A stretch of DNA of 64,000 nt, from positions 1 to 64,000 of the forward strand of contig NZ_FTNY01000001.1 of NCBI RefSeq assembly GCF_900156575.1. Direction: 5' to 3'. The translations under genes and the position numbers were made by a program. The stretch is from Chryseobacterium shigense. GTDB lineage: Bacteria; Bacteroidota; Bacteroidia; Flavobacteriales; Weeksellaceae. Under the pieces are notes generated by a model. That model was not told the DNA's origin and made no database searches. It worked only from the letters and a program-made list of their open reading frames with translations. This document shows positions 9,273 through 18,068 of the stretch, one piece after another. Within the stretch, counting starts at the first letter, position 1, and the number at the start of each line of letters is the position of its first letter.

Positions 9273-9316
9273 TGTATTGTAATATAAAATTGTTGTATTG
9301 ACTTATAAATTGTATT

Positions 9317-9348
9317 TGGCAGTTGCCATCACTGTGATGATAACATCA
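9317..9348 (-). promoter_or_regulatory. Paired palindromes in csp spacer (copy 3 leader)
   Basis: On the minus strand TGATG-TTAT-CATCA is followed, six bases on, by TGGCA-AC-TGCCA, about 45 bases before the csp start. The same arrangement occurs at 9600-9631 in the other spacer and, with changed bases, at 38686-38720. The elements may be RNA hairpins in the leader or binding sites in DNA. Confidence 0.6.
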
Positions 9349-9363
9349 AGCAGTTTTTTAAAT

Positions 9364-9555
9364 TTAGGCTATTTTTACGTTAACCGCGTTAACGCCTTTG
9401 TTGCCGTTTTGAAGATCAAATGTTACGACATCATTTTCACGAATAGTGTCTACTAAACCTGACATGTGTACGAAAACATCCTGACCACCATTTGAAGGTG
9501 AGATAAAACCAAATCCTTTGGCATCGTTAAAGAATTTTACTGTTCCTTGTTGCAT
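9364..9555 (-). CDS. Cold-shock protein, tandem copy 2
   Basis: The protein is identical to copy 1 and has the same RNP1 and RNP2 motifs. The spacer before it (9556-9646) and the one after it (9273-9363) are nearly identical, so the unit of duplication is gene plus spacer. Each spacer carries two small palindromes (see regulatory entries). The near-perfect DNA identity points to recent duplication or continuing gene conversion. Confidence 0.95.
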   Translation of the reverse strand: MQQGTVKFFNDAKGFGFISPSNGGQDVFVHMSGLVDTIRENDVVTFDLQNGNKGVNAVNVKIA

Positions 9556-9599
9556 TGTATTGTATTATAAAATTGTTGTATTGACTTATAAATTGTATT

Positions 9600-9631
9600 T
9601 GGCAGTTGCCATCACTGTGATGATAACATCA
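9600..9631 (-). promoter_or_regulatory. Paired palindromes in csp spacer (copy 2 leader)
   Basis: The second occurrence of the TGATG..CATCA and TGGCA..TGCCA pair, exactly 283 bases from the first. Confidence 0.6.
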
Positions 9632-9646
9632 AGCAGTTTTTTAAAT

Positions 9647-9838
9647 TTAGGCTATTTTTACGTTAACCGCGTTAACGCCTTTGTTGCCGTTTTGAAGATC
9701 AAATGTTACGACATCATTTTCACGAATAGTGTCTACTAAACCTGACATGTGTACGAAAACATCCTGACCCCCGTTTGAAGGTGAAATAAAACCAAATCCT
9801 TTGGCATCGTTAAAGAATTTTACTGTTCCTTGTTGCAT
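9647..9838 (-). CDS. Cold-shock protein, tandem copy 1 (proximal)
   Basis: The first copy of the triplet, 63 residues, with intact RNP motifs. It differs from copy 2 at a few silent positions only (for example in the Gly-Gly-Gln and Gly-Glu-Ile codons). Its upstream region is not the short spacer but a leader of about 265 nt, homologous to the one before the fourth csp gene at 38765. It is therefore the promoter-proximal gene of the array. Confidence 0.95.
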   Translation of the reverse strand: MQQGTVKFFNDAKGFGFISPSNGGQDVFVHMSGLVDTIRENDVVTFDLQNGNKGVNAVNVKIA

Positions 9839-10105
9839 TGTATTGTATTATAAAATTATTGTATTAACTGATCAACTGTTTTTTGATGAGACTATCAAGG
9901 CATTGATAATTACGTCAAAACAGTAATAAATCGATTTGAAAACAAAAAAGGATGTTGGTATTTTTAGAATCTTGAAATATTCAAGCTGAAAAAAGGGACT
10001 GCATCTGATAAATTGATGACAAAAATTAGCGGCTGAAAAAGCGAAGACTGATAGGGAATTGTAATTCAAGAATTTCAGAAGAAGCGTCGGCAGGGGCCTG
10101 ATTAT
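9839..10105 (-). ncRNA. Long conserved 5' leader of the tandem csp array
   Basis: This leader of about 265 nt aligns by eye along its length with 38497-38764 upstream of the fourth csp gene. Shared blocks include CTGCCGACGCTTCTTCTGAA, CAGTCTTCGCTTTTTCAGCC, AAATCGATTTATTA and the final AATAATTTTATAATACAA before the start codon. No conserved small reading frame is present, so it is probably a structured untranslated RNA. Long structured leaders that sense temperature are known for E. coli cspA; this one is unrelated by eye. Confidence 0.65.
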
Positions 10106-10109
10106 TTTA

Positions 10110-10139
10110 CAAATGTACGCATAATTTATTGAAAACCAA
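10110..10139 (-). promoter_or_regulatory. Promoter of the tandem csp array
   Basis: On the minus strand TTG (10139-10137), 19 bases, then TACATTTG (10117-10110). This is the Bacteroidota -33/-7 arrangement. The matching position before the fourth csp gene reads TATATTTG. Confidence 0.7.
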
Positions 10140-10194
10140 TATTTTTATTTCTGATGGTATTATTTGATGCAATAATAATAAATAAAAGGACGGT

Positions 10195-10230
10195 AGATCT
10201 GGAGTGGTTTGGCCCACTGATCTTTTTTTT
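10195..10230 (+). terminator. Terminator-like hairpin with no obvious upstream gene
   Basis: The arms AGATC..GATCT and AGTGG..CCACT form an interrupted hairpin, followed by eight or more T on the plus strand. No plus-strand gene lies upstream, so it could end a small or antisense transcript, or it could be a relic. Confidence 0.45.
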
Positions 10231-10507
10231 CATGAATTAAATTTTATATTAAAGGATGAGCTCCAGTAGATAAGAATTTATCACATCTTTACCTATTGTA
10301 AAATGTCTTTTCTTGAGTTTCTGCCTTTTTTTGATGTGAATTGTAGAATCAATAGAACAAAATGTAATACTTTAAAATTCAAATAAATAAGAATCTATCT
10401 AATTTTTCAACTCTGTAAAAGCCTTCAACAATAGGGTTGAATGATTTTAAAATGACCATCTGTGGCATAACTTATGATATATAAAGAGAACACTAAAATC
10501 ATATCAT

Positions 10508-10939
10508 ATGTCGGTAAAAGTAAAGGTAGCATATTGCACCCAATGTAATGGATATTATTCGTCAACCCCAGCAGAAATAGGACATTCTAACCATCCTGAT
10601 ATTGTCGATCATTTTTTTTATCACGGTGAACCCTGGTTTACTTTAGATCATCAGACTTTTGCGAAATATAAAAGGTATGAGAATATCGAAATAAGAATTA
10701 TAAAGCTGGCTGATCATGTAAAAAACGATCTTACCTATTGCAGATGCAGCAAGAAAAAATCTGTACAAAAAATAGCTTACAGACAAGAATTGAAAGAACT
10801 GCCAATCAATACTGAATCAGTAGAAAAATATCAAATTGACACAGATATTTATTTTAGAGACTTATACTATACTTCAAAGAACTTTCATGGAAAGACGTAT
10901 CATGGAATAACAGGTAATGAAAAAAGAATGAGTATTTGA
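10508..10939 (+). CDS. Hypothetical protein with Cys pairs (143 aa)
   Basis: No family recognised. The N terminus has 'YCTQCNGYY' (CxxC) and the middle has 'YCRCSKKK' (CxC), a spacing that could bind zinc. Several His lie between them ('GHSNHPDIVDHFFYHGE'). There is no signal peptide, so it is probably cytoplasmic. The C-terminal third is charged and aromatic. It is monocistronic and is followed by a long perfect inverted repeat. Confidence 0.6.
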   Translation: MSVKVKVAYCTQCNGYYSSTPAEIGHSNHPDIVDHFFYHGEPWFTLDHQTFAKYKRYENIEIRIIKLADHVKNDLTYCRCSKKKSVQKIAYRQELKELPINTESVEKYQIDTDIYFRDLYYTSKNFHGKTYHGITGNEKRMSI

Positions 10940-10993
10940 GAAAAAAATACAGATGAAAATGGCATTCAATCGTTCAGATGAAGGATATGAATG

Positions 10994-11048
10994 TATTTTA
11001 CACCAATAAAGGTTTAGCTATTCGCTAAACCTTTATTGGTGTAAAATA
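10994..11048. repeat. Perfect 25-base inverted repeat
   Basis: Two 25-base arms (10994-11018 and 11024-11048) are perfectly complementary around a five-base loop, TATTC. There is no T run after either arm, although the arms are AT-rich at the base. It may be a terminator of an unusual type for the gene at 10508, or a palindromic mobile or structural element. Confidence 0.8.
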
Positions 11049-11441
11049 TCCAACTAAAATTACCCAACCTTTCTGTTTCTCCGGAAAATGGCAGAAAACG
11101 TTAATCTTTTTTTCGTGCACTTTACCATAGACAATAAAAAAGAAATGTAAAAATAGGATGACAAAGTTATTTTAGCTTTGGTTCATATAAGTAACTTTAT
11201 TATCCGTGTTTTATATCCAACGAATGGTAAAGTCCTAATCCTGTAATCTTTAGTTGCAGTCCTTCTAATTATTACATTTTACGAATTAAAGATTGAAAAA
11301 AAATGTCAAATTACGTTGTATATTTGTTAATTGATATTATTTTAATCCAGTCCGAATTTGGTTCAAAAAATTTTTGATTTGATTGAATGAGATCATCTTA
11401 AAAATAGCTTTTTGACTGCCCAATAAAATTTTATATATCAA
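11049..11441. other. Intergenic gap before the histidine kinase
   Basis: An AT-rich upstream region of the PAS kinase gene. I see no open frame, no hairpin with T run and no clear promoter pair. Confidence 0.4.
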
Positions 11442-13463
11442 ATGAATTCTCCAGAGTATATCCCATCCGAAAAATTGTTGTCGATTCTTTTTTATTCTCC
11501 CAATGCAACCGCTATTTACAGCGGATCGGACATTACCATAGTGAGTGCAAATGAGGCAATGCTTAAATTCTGGGGGAAAAATCGGGAGGTTGTGGGGCAG
11601 ACATTCGACCAGGCTCTTCCGGAGCTCCATGATCAGCCATTTTCTGGTATTTTGAAAGAAGTCTGGAATACAGGACAAACATATAATGGCAGAGATTATC
11701 CTGCTATTCTTAAGGTGGATGGTATCATGCAAAAGTTTTATTTTGATTTTGAATACAAGCCTTTTTTAGATGCTCAGGGCAATACCGAATTTATTTTGCA
11801 TACCGCATTTGAAGTCACGGAAAGAAAAGAATCACAAAACAGATTGGAAGAAAAATTCAAGTCGGAACAGCAACTTATAGATGATCTATCTGCACTGAAT
11901 GAAGAATATCTCACAACCAATGAAGACCTGATATCCAAACATGATGAGCTCTATGCTGCCAACAATGAATTACTGGAAGCAAGAAAACAATTGCTGAAAG
12001 CCAATCATAGTCTTGCGGAAAATGAAAAACGTTTTAAAACCTTAGTCGAAAAATCACCTGTTGCCATGGCCTCCCTGAAAGGAGAAAATTTCGAGGTCGA
12101 TATCGTCAATGATATGGTTTTAAAAATATGGAATAAAGATAAGTCCGTTATTGGACTCCCTTTAATACAGGCGCTTCCTGAATTGGAAGGACAGTCTTTT
12201 ATTGAAATTTTAAATGGAGTTTATCATAAAGGAGAACCTTATTACGGTCAGGAAATTAAAGCTCATATAGCAGAAAATGAAAATCTTGTTGAACGATATC
12301 TCAATTTTGTCTACCAACCGATATTTGACGAAAACAACAAAAGCATTTCAATACTCATTGTTGCCAATGACGTCACAGATCAGGTTATCGCAAGGAATTC
12401 CGTCACTGAAATGAATAACCGTCTAGAGATTGCATTAGACGCAAGCCGTTTAGGTTCAACCGAAGTTGATCTTAAAACCGGAATCATGCAAAGTACCCAT
12501 CAGTTTAAATATAACTTTGGATACTTGCCTGAAGAAGAATTTAATTATCCTGATCTTTTTGATGCCATGTTTCCTGAATATCGTGATAAAATAAGAGCTT
12601 TAGTACAGGAAGCGATACAGACCAACGGAATTTATAAAGCAGAATACCCTATAAAATGGAGGGATGGAAGCATTCACTGGATACAGGCCCATGGTAGAGC
12701 CAGGTACGATGAAAATGGAATTGCCAACAGAATGATTGGGATGACTGCCGACATCACGGATAAAAAACTTATTGAGCAGCGCAAAGACGACTTTTTAAGT
12801 GTAGCGAGCCACGAGCTGAAAACACCTCTTACCGCTGTGAAAGCCTCCATACAGTTGTTGAACCGTATTAAAGAACGTCCCTATTCCGATATTCATGTTA
12901 AGCTCATTGAGCAGTCAAATAAAGGAATTGATAAGATGAGCGTTCTTATTGACGACCTTCTCAATATGAGTAAGATGGGCCAGGATCAGTTGCATTTGGA
13001 ATGCAATACGTTTAATCTGCATGACATGTTGCATAAAAGCTGCAGCCACGTTCGTTTAGAAAATGAATATCAGATCATTGTCAATAGCGACAATAGTCTG
13101 CAAATTTATGCTGATGAGCACAGGATAGAACAGGTCGTTGTTAATTTCGTCAATAATGCCATCAAATATGCAAAGAATTCTAAAGAGATTCATATTTCTA
13201 CAGAATTAGTCAACGATCATATTAAAATTTCAGTCAAAGACTTTGGACCGGGAATACAGGAATCGGAGATCCCCCATATTTTTGACCGGTATTACCGTTC
13301 CAATCATTTAGGGAAATCCTATTCCGGAATTGGCTTAGGACTCTATATATGTTCCGAAATTATTAAAAAACATTCTGGTAAAATTGGTGTCGACAGCATC
13401 AAAGGAGAAGGAAGCACGTTCTGGTTTATCTTGCCTCAAAATATAAAAATTGAACAAAATTAA
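11442..13463 (+). CDS. Cytoplasmic PAS-domain sensor histidine kinase
   Basis: A 673-residue kinase without membrane segments. Order: PAS (~10-125), coiled coil (~125-195), PAS (~195-315), a PAS_3-type fold (~325-445, ending 'GMTADITDKK'), HisKA (~450-515; His457 in 'SVASHELKTPL') and HATPase (~560-668). The N box is 'NFVNNAIKYAK', the G1 box 'DFGPGI' and the G2 box 'GIGLGLYI'. It probably senses a soluble signal and passes phosphate to a partner. Candidate partners are the adjacent single-domain response regulators at 13540 (same strand, 76 bases away) and 14012. The ligand is unknown. Confidence 0.92.
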   Translation: MNSPEYIPSEKLLSILFYSPNATAIYSGSDITIVSANEAMLKFWGKNREVVGQTFDQALPELHDQPFSGILKEVWNTGQTYNGRDYPAILKVDGIMQKFYFDFEYKPFLDAQGNTEFILHTAFEVTERKESQNRLEEKFKSEQQLIDDLSALNEEYLTTNEDLISKHDELYAANNELLEARKQLLKANHSLAENEKRFKTLVEKSPVAMASLKGENFEVDIVNDMVLKIWNKDKSVIGLPLIQALPELEGQSFIEILNGVYHKGEPYYGQEIKAHIAENENLVERYLNFVYQPIFDENNKSISILIVANDVTDQVIARNSVTEMNNRLEIALDASRLGSTEVDLKTGIMQSTHQFKYNFGYLPEEEFNYPDLFDAMFPEYRDKIRALVQEAIQTNGIYKAEYPIKWRDGSIHWIQAHGRARYDENGIANRMIGMTADITDKKLIEQRKDDFLSVASHELKTPLTAVKASIQLLNRIKERPYSDIHVKLIEQSNKGIDKMSVLIDDLLNMSKMGQDQLHLECNTFNLHDMLHKSCSHVRLENEYQIIVNSDNSLQIYADEHRIEQVVVNFVNNAIKYAKNSKEIHISTELVNDHIKISVKDFGPGIQESEIPHIFDRYYRSNHLGKSYSGIGLGLYICSEIIKKHSGKIGVDSIKGEGSTFWFILPQNIKIEQN

Positions 13464-13539
13464 TCATGAAATTTTAAAATAAGGACAAGTTTTTTTTCCT
13501 GATGATTTAATTTCTTTACCGCAGATATAAAATATAAAA

Positions 13540-13914
13540 ATGGAGAACAGAAAAAAGAAAATTTTGGTTTTTGATGATGAAAAAACAATTTTAGATGTTT
13601 TTACAATCATTTTTGCCGAGAGTGGATATGAAGTTGAGATCTCTGAAACTTCACATGACATACTTGAAAGAGTAGAAAGCTTCCAGCCGGATTTAATTTT
13701 AATGGATAACTGGATCCCCAATATTGGAGGAGTTCAGGCCCTGAAACTCCTTAGAAAAAAAGAAGAGTATAAAAAGATTCCTGTGATCTATACCAGCGCG
13801 AATAGTGACATTAGCGCACTGGCAAAAAAAGCAGAAGCCGATGATTACATAGCTAAACCTTTTGATCTGGAAGCCCTGGAAAATCTGGTAGAAAAATTTC
13901 TTTGTAAAAATTAA
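13540..13914 (+). CDS. Single-domain response regulator
   Basis: A 124-residue receiver domain with no output domain. The acidic pocket is 'FDDEK', the phosphoacceptor is Asp56 in 'LILMDNWIP', then come the conserved Thr/Ser in 'VIYTSAN' and the Lys in 'IAKPFD'. It is 76 bases downstream of the PAS kinase, probably its partner. With no DNA-binding part it must act through protein contacts or phosphorelay. It is followed by a terminator. Confidence 0.92.
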   Translation: MENRKKKILVFDDEKTILDVFTIIFAESGYEVEISETSHDILERVESFQPDLILMDNWIPNIGGVQALKLLRKKEEYKKIPVIYTSANSDISALAKKAEADDYIAKPFDLEALENLVEKFLCKN

Positions 13915-13930
13915 TGATAAGTTACAAAAT

Positions 13931-13965
13931 CACCGCTTACAGTCCTTGTAAGCGGTGTTGTTTTT
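13931..13965 (+). terminator. Terminator after the response regulator
   Basis: CACCGCTTAC and GTAAGCGGTG form a ten-pair stem with loop AGTCCTT, followed by a T-rich tail. Confidence 0.9.
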
Positions 13966-14011
13966 CGTCAATCGATAGAGTAATTGAACAGTAGACCAGA
14001 GATCTTCTCAA

Positions 14012-14368
14012 TTAATGAGTCAGATTTTTAATTTTCCCAAGAACATCATCGATATCAAATGGTTTGGCAATGAAATTGTCAGCATTGCATGATTGGATGA
14101 TATGATCAGCTTTGGCATGCGCACTGATAATCATTACAGGAATATGGGAGGTGGCCGGTTCTTTCTTCAGTTCATTGCATACTTCAGTTCCGGATCCGTC
14201 AGGAAGCATCACATCCAGTATAAAAATATCAGGATTTACAGATAAGTCGCGGTTCTTGAATGCCTCTACAGTAGAGAAAGAACGTACATCATAGTTTTCA
14301 AATGACAGGAGCAACTGTAATGCATCTCTGATGCCTGTCTCATCTTCTAAAATATAAATTGTTTTCAT
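14012..14368 (-). CDS. Single-domain response regulator
   Basis: I chose the internal ATG at 14368 because it places 'KTIYILEDETG' at the N terminus, as usual for receivers. The longer frame only adds a spurious hydrophobic leader. The 118-residue protein has Asp8/9-type acidic residues, phosphoacceptor Asp52 ('IFILDVMLPDGSG'), Ser in 'VMIISAHA' and Lys in 'IAKPFD'. There is no output domain. It is convergent with the regulator at 13540, and both may serve the same kinase. Confidence 0.88.
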   Translation of the reverse strand: MKTIYILEDETGIRDALQLLLSFENYDVRSFSTVEAFKNRDLSVNPDIFILDVMLPDGSGTEVCNELKKEPATSHIPVMIISAHAKADHIIQSCNADNFIAKPFDIDDVLGKIKNLTH

Positions 14369-14629
14369 ACCCTTGTTTGGCAAAAACAAAGCCAATGATA
14401 AAAGAATTAAATTTTTTTTAATAAAAATTAAGAGCAATGAAAATGAAATAAAAGAAATAAATAGGGTGGAAGAATGCCCCTTATCTGAAAAAAAGAAACC
14501 TTAAATCCAAAAAATGCTTCCTCCTATTCACAGAGAGGTATTCCTTTAAATGACAATAGAAAATTGAACAGGTCAAAAAGAAAGATCTGCTTACAAAGAA
14601 AAAGTATAGTTTTTGCTTTATCTGATACA

Positions 14630-16660
14630 ATGAAAAAAATATACCTTTTCCTTCCTGTATTGTATGCTTCGTTTGTATGGTCTCAAAAAAGAGATTCGAC
14701 AACATTGATATCACAAGTTCAAATCGATGCTTATAAAAAACCGGCAAGCTTTCTTTCTTCCACAAAATCGGTTTCCGTCGTTTCTGAAAATATGCTCAGT
14801 CAGAATACGCCCGAAAGAATGCTGGAATCTATCAATCAGATAGCAGGCGCAAGAATGGAGGAACGCTCGCCGGGAAGTTATAGAATCTCTCTTCGGGGGA
14901 GTACTTTGAGATCCCCGTTCGGCGTCCGGAATGTAAAAGTTTATCTCGATGATTTTATTTTGTCCGATGCCTCAGGAAATACCTATTTCAACGTGATATC
15001 TCCCGAACTCATCGACAGAATAGAAATCTACAAAGGCCCGGAAAGCGGAGATTACGGAGTGGTTACGGGGGGTACTGTTCTTCTTAAAACTAAAGAATCG
15101 GAAAACCTTTCCGCCAATGTATCGATGGGAAGTTATGGAACTTTTAATCAGAGTTTTGATTGGTCAAAACAGAGGGGAAAACATTTTATAGAGGTTTTTC
15201 AGAATTATTATCAAACAGATTCTTACAGACAACAGTCTAAAGTACAGCGCAAGCAGGTGTTCATCAAAGATCATTTTCAGTATTCAGAAAAAGGCTTGCT
15301 CAAAGCGATGCTCATGTATACGGATCTGGAGTACCAGACTCCCGGTGGATTGACTTTGGAGCAAATGCAGATTGACAGAAAACAGGCAAGACCAGGAACT
15401 CCCGCGCTTCCCGGTGCTAAGGAGCAAAACGCAGGAATTCGCAATAAAATGGTTTTAGCCGGACTTTCAAACGAATATACATTTAACCACAACTTTTCCC
15501 ATTTTATTTTAATTCAGGGGTCCTATGTTGATTTTGAAAACCCCTTCATTACCAATTTTGAGAATCGTTTTGAAAAGAATTTTGCACTACGGACACACCT
15601 GAATTATGAGAAAAACTGGAACAACATTTCATTAGCGTACAGATTCGGTTTCGAAGGCGGTATTAACGATATTTTAGTTAAAAACTATGATAATAATAAA
15701 GGATATGAAGGCAGCCCGCAAAATTTCGACCGGATCAAAAATACTTCAGGCTTCTATTTTCTCTCACAAAAATTCAATATTAATTCAAAACTCTTTACTG
15801 ATATTTCGATCAGTCTCAATTCCAGTTCCTATCAGTGGGAACGGCTTTATCCGCAGTCAGAGAACAATAAAGTAGCATTTAAGAATCAATGGCTTCCGAA
15901 TTTTGGACTCACCTACATGCTGGGAAAAGGCTTTTCAATACGAGGAAAGATAGGTAAGGGAAATTCGGCACCCACCAATGAAGAAATACGCTCCTCCACT
16001 CAGGAATTTAATGCCAACCTGAATCCTGAATTCGGTTGGAATAAAGAAGCCGGCATTAGAAAACAGTTCGGGAATTCTGTTTTTGTGGAAGGAAGTTATT
16101 TTGACTTCCGGATGAAAGATGCGATTGTTAGAAGGCAAAATGAAGCCGGACAGGAATACTTTGTCAATGCAGGAGAAACGATTCAGAAAGGACTGGAAGT
16201 TCTTCTTGAATCCAAAAACTTTGATTTGAAAAATGATTTTTTCACTAAGATCAAATTCCGGTTTTCAGGAGCATTTTACAGGTTTAAGTTTCAAAACTAC
16301 CGGCAAAACGAAAAAGATTTTTCAGGAAATGATCTGACAGGAGTTCCAGGAACAACGCTCAACAGCTTAATGAATTTCACCTTTTTTAAAAACCTTTCCG
16401 TTGATTATTCCCATTTCTATACCTCAAAAATACCTTTAAATGATGCCAATTCCGTATGGTCTGATCCAGGCTTTATCGGAAATATTCAATTCCGGTTTCC
16501 GGTAAATCTTGATAAAACCACCTTGAATCTATATCTGCAGATTCAGAACCTTTATAATAATGACTATGTTTTAGGCTTTGATATCAATGCTTTTGGGAAC
16601 CGGTATTATAATCCGGCCTCTAAAAGAAATTTTGTATTGGGTGTTAAAGCGCAATTTTAA
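14630..16660 (+). CDS. TonB-dependent outer-membrane receptor
   Basis: The start at 14630 gives a signal peptide (cut near 'ASFVWSQK'). The 677-residue protein has a plug domain (~30-160; 'GPESGDYGVVTGGTVLLKT') and a 22-strand-type barrel ending 'FVLGVKAQF' with a terminal Phe. The length fits siderophore- or vitamin-type receptors rather than the ~1000-residue SusC type, and no SusD follows. It imports a ligand with energy from TonB; the ligand is not identifiable. The next gene encodes a sugar-dehydrogenase-like lipoprotein 80 bases on, so the two may share a role. Confidence 0.9.
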   Translation: MKKIYLFLPVLYASFVWSQKRDSTTLISQVQIDAYKKPASFLSSTKSVSVVSENMLSQNTPERMLESINQIAGARMEERSPGSYRISLRGSTLRSPFGVRNVKVYLDDFILSDASGNTYFNVISPELIDRIEIYKGPESGDYGVVTGGTVLLKTKESENLSANVSMGSYGTFNQSFDWSKQRGKHFIEVFQNYYQTDSYRQQSKVQRKQVFIKDHFQYSEKGLLKAMLMYTDLEYQTPGGLTLEQMQIDRKQARPGTPALPGAKEQNAGIRNKMVLAGLSNEYTFNHNFSHFILIQGSYVDFENPFITNFENRFEKNFALRTHLNYEKNWNNISLAYRFGFEGGINDILVKNYDNNKGYEGSPQNFDRIKNTSGFYFLSQKFNINSKLFTDISISLNSSSYQWERLYPQSENNKVAFKNQWLPNFGLTYMLGKGFSIRGKIGKGNSAPTNEEIRSSTQEFNANLNPEFGWNKEAGIRKQFGNSVFVEGSYFDFRMKDAIVRRQNEAGQEYFVNAGETIQKGLEVLLESKNFDLKNDFFTKIKFRFSGAFYRFKFQNYRQNEKDFSGNDLTGVPGTTLNSLMNFTFFKNLSVDYSHFYTSKIPLNDANSVWSDPGFIGNIQFRFPVNLDKTTLNLYLQIQNLYNNDYVLGFDINAFGNRYYNPASKRNFVLGVKAQF

Positions 16661-16740
16661 TCCGATAAGACTTCAATCGCATTGTGTGAGGTCTGATATT
16701 TGTATTGATATTAATTTTAAACATCACATCTCAAAAAAAT

Positions 16741-18057
16741 ATGAAAAATTATCTTTTACCAGCAGCAGTGCTGCTTATGGTCGGCTGCAAAGAAAAAAAT
16801 AAGGCTGAAAAAGGGGCTGACGGTGCTGAAGTTCTCACACAGACCGATACCTTAAAATTGCCCCCGCCTGACGAAAAAAGTTCCAAAAACAAATTCAGTA
16901 ACGTCATAGGATGGCCTAAAGACAAAGCTCCGACCGCTCCCGAAGGTTTTACCGTAACCCGTTTTGCTGAAAACATTAAAAGCCCCAGAAATATGATTCA
17001 GGGCGACAATGGAGACATTTTCGTGGTGCTTTCCAATTCAGAGCGTTCTGCCACAGAAAAAATAAAAAATGACGTGAGTGGAAAGAGTGGCGCTGAAGTT
17101 GATGGGAAATCCGCCAACAGAATCATCCTCTACAGGGATGCCAACAAAGATGGAGTGGCAGAATCCTCATCTGTATTTTTAGACAATTTGAACCAGCCTT
17201 ATGGAATGCTCATTATCAAAGATCAGTTTTACGTAGCCAATACAGACGGTCTGTGGGTATATCCGTACAAAGCAGGAGAAACAAAATTAACAAAACCTGG
17301 AAAGAAGATCGTTAATCTGCCGGCAGGAGGCTACAATAACCACTGGACCAGGAATCTCATCACCAATAAAGATCAGTCTAAGATTTATATTACCGTAGGT
17401 TCCGGAAGTAATGTGGGCGAAAACGGAATGAAAAACGAAGTGAGAAGAGCGAATATTCTGGAAGTAAACCCTGACGGAAGCGGCGAAAAAATATATGCAG
17501 CAGGACTTAGAAATCCCGTGGGGATGAGCTGGAATCCCGTAACCGGAGAATTGTGGACCGTAGTGAATGAGAGAGATGAATTAGGAGATGAGCTGGTTCC
17601 CGACTATCTTACCAGTGTGAAACAAAATACATTTTACGGCTGGCCTTACGCCTATTTCGGGAAAAATGAAGATCCCAGAAGAAAGGGGGAAAAGCCTGAT
17701 CTGGTAGCCAAGACTATTGTTCCGGATGTTCCTTTGGGAAGCCACACCGCTTCTTTAGGGTTAACATTTTATACCGGAGCTCAGTTTCCTGACAAATACA
17801 GAAATGGAGCCTTTATCGGGCAGCATGGTTCCTGGAACCGTTCGTCATTGGTGGGCTATCAGGTAGCATTTGTCCCTTTTAAGAACGGAAAAGCCTCTGG
17901 TTCTTATCAACCTTTCCTCACAGGTTTTATCGCCAATGAAGCGAAAGGCGATGTCTATGGGAGACCCGTTGGTGTTCTTCAGATTGCGGACGGTTCCTTA
18001 TTGGTGGCAGATGACGTGAGTGGAATTGTATGGAGAGTTTCTTATCCTGAAAAATAA
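16741..18057 (+). CDS. PQQ-dependent sugar (sorbosone) dehydrogenase-like lipoprotein
   Basis: The ATG at 16741 gives a lipoprotein signal with lipobox 'LLMVGC'. The mature protein (~420 residues) is a six-bladed beta-propeller of the GSDH/sorbosone dehydrogenase family: 'GFTVTRFAENIKSPRNM', 'GLRNPVGMSWNPVTGELW', 'NERDELGDELVPDYL', 'GQHGSWNRS' and 'YGRPVGVLQIADGSLLVADD'. Family members oxidise aldoses or sorbosone with pyrroloquinoline quinone, often in the periplasm. The His and Arg expected near the cofactor are present in these motifs. Substrate and PQQ supply are unproven. Followed by a terminator. Confidence 0.85.
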   Translation: MKNYLLPAAVLLMVGCKEKNKAEKGADGAEVLTQTDTLKLPPPDEKSSKNKFSNVIGWPKDKAPTAPEGFTVTRFAENIKSPRNMIQGDNGDIFVVLSNSERSATEKIKNDVSGKSGAEVDGKSANRIILYRDANKDGVAESSSVFLDNLNQPYGMLIIKDQFYVANTDGLWVYPYKAGETKLTKPGKKIVNLPAGGYNNHWTRNLITNKDQSKIYITVGSGSNVGENGMKNEVRRANILEVNPDGSGEKIYAAGLRNPVGMSWNPVTGELWTVVNERDELGDELVPDYLTSVKQNTFYGWPYAYFGKNEDPRRKGEKPDLVAKTIVPDVPLGSHTASLGLTFYTGAQFPDKYRNGAFIGQHGSWNRSSLVGYQVAFVPFKNGKASGSYQPFLTGFIANEAKGDVYGRPVGVLQIADGSLLVADDVSGIVWRVSYPEK

Positions 18058-18068
18058 CCTGAACAATA

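Larger units (their letters stand above)
9273..9646 (-). repeat. Tandem repeat of csp gene plus spacer (283-base period)
   Basis: The starts and ends of the three csp genes are each exactly 283 bases apart. The two 91-base spacers match almost base for base (one visible difference near the start codon). The entry spans the two spacers and the copy between them; the full array is 9081-9838. Confidence 0.95.

Noticed and set aside
9081..9838. Regular repeats as a possible CRISPR array
   Set aside because: The period is 283 bases and each unit encodes a cold-shock protein.
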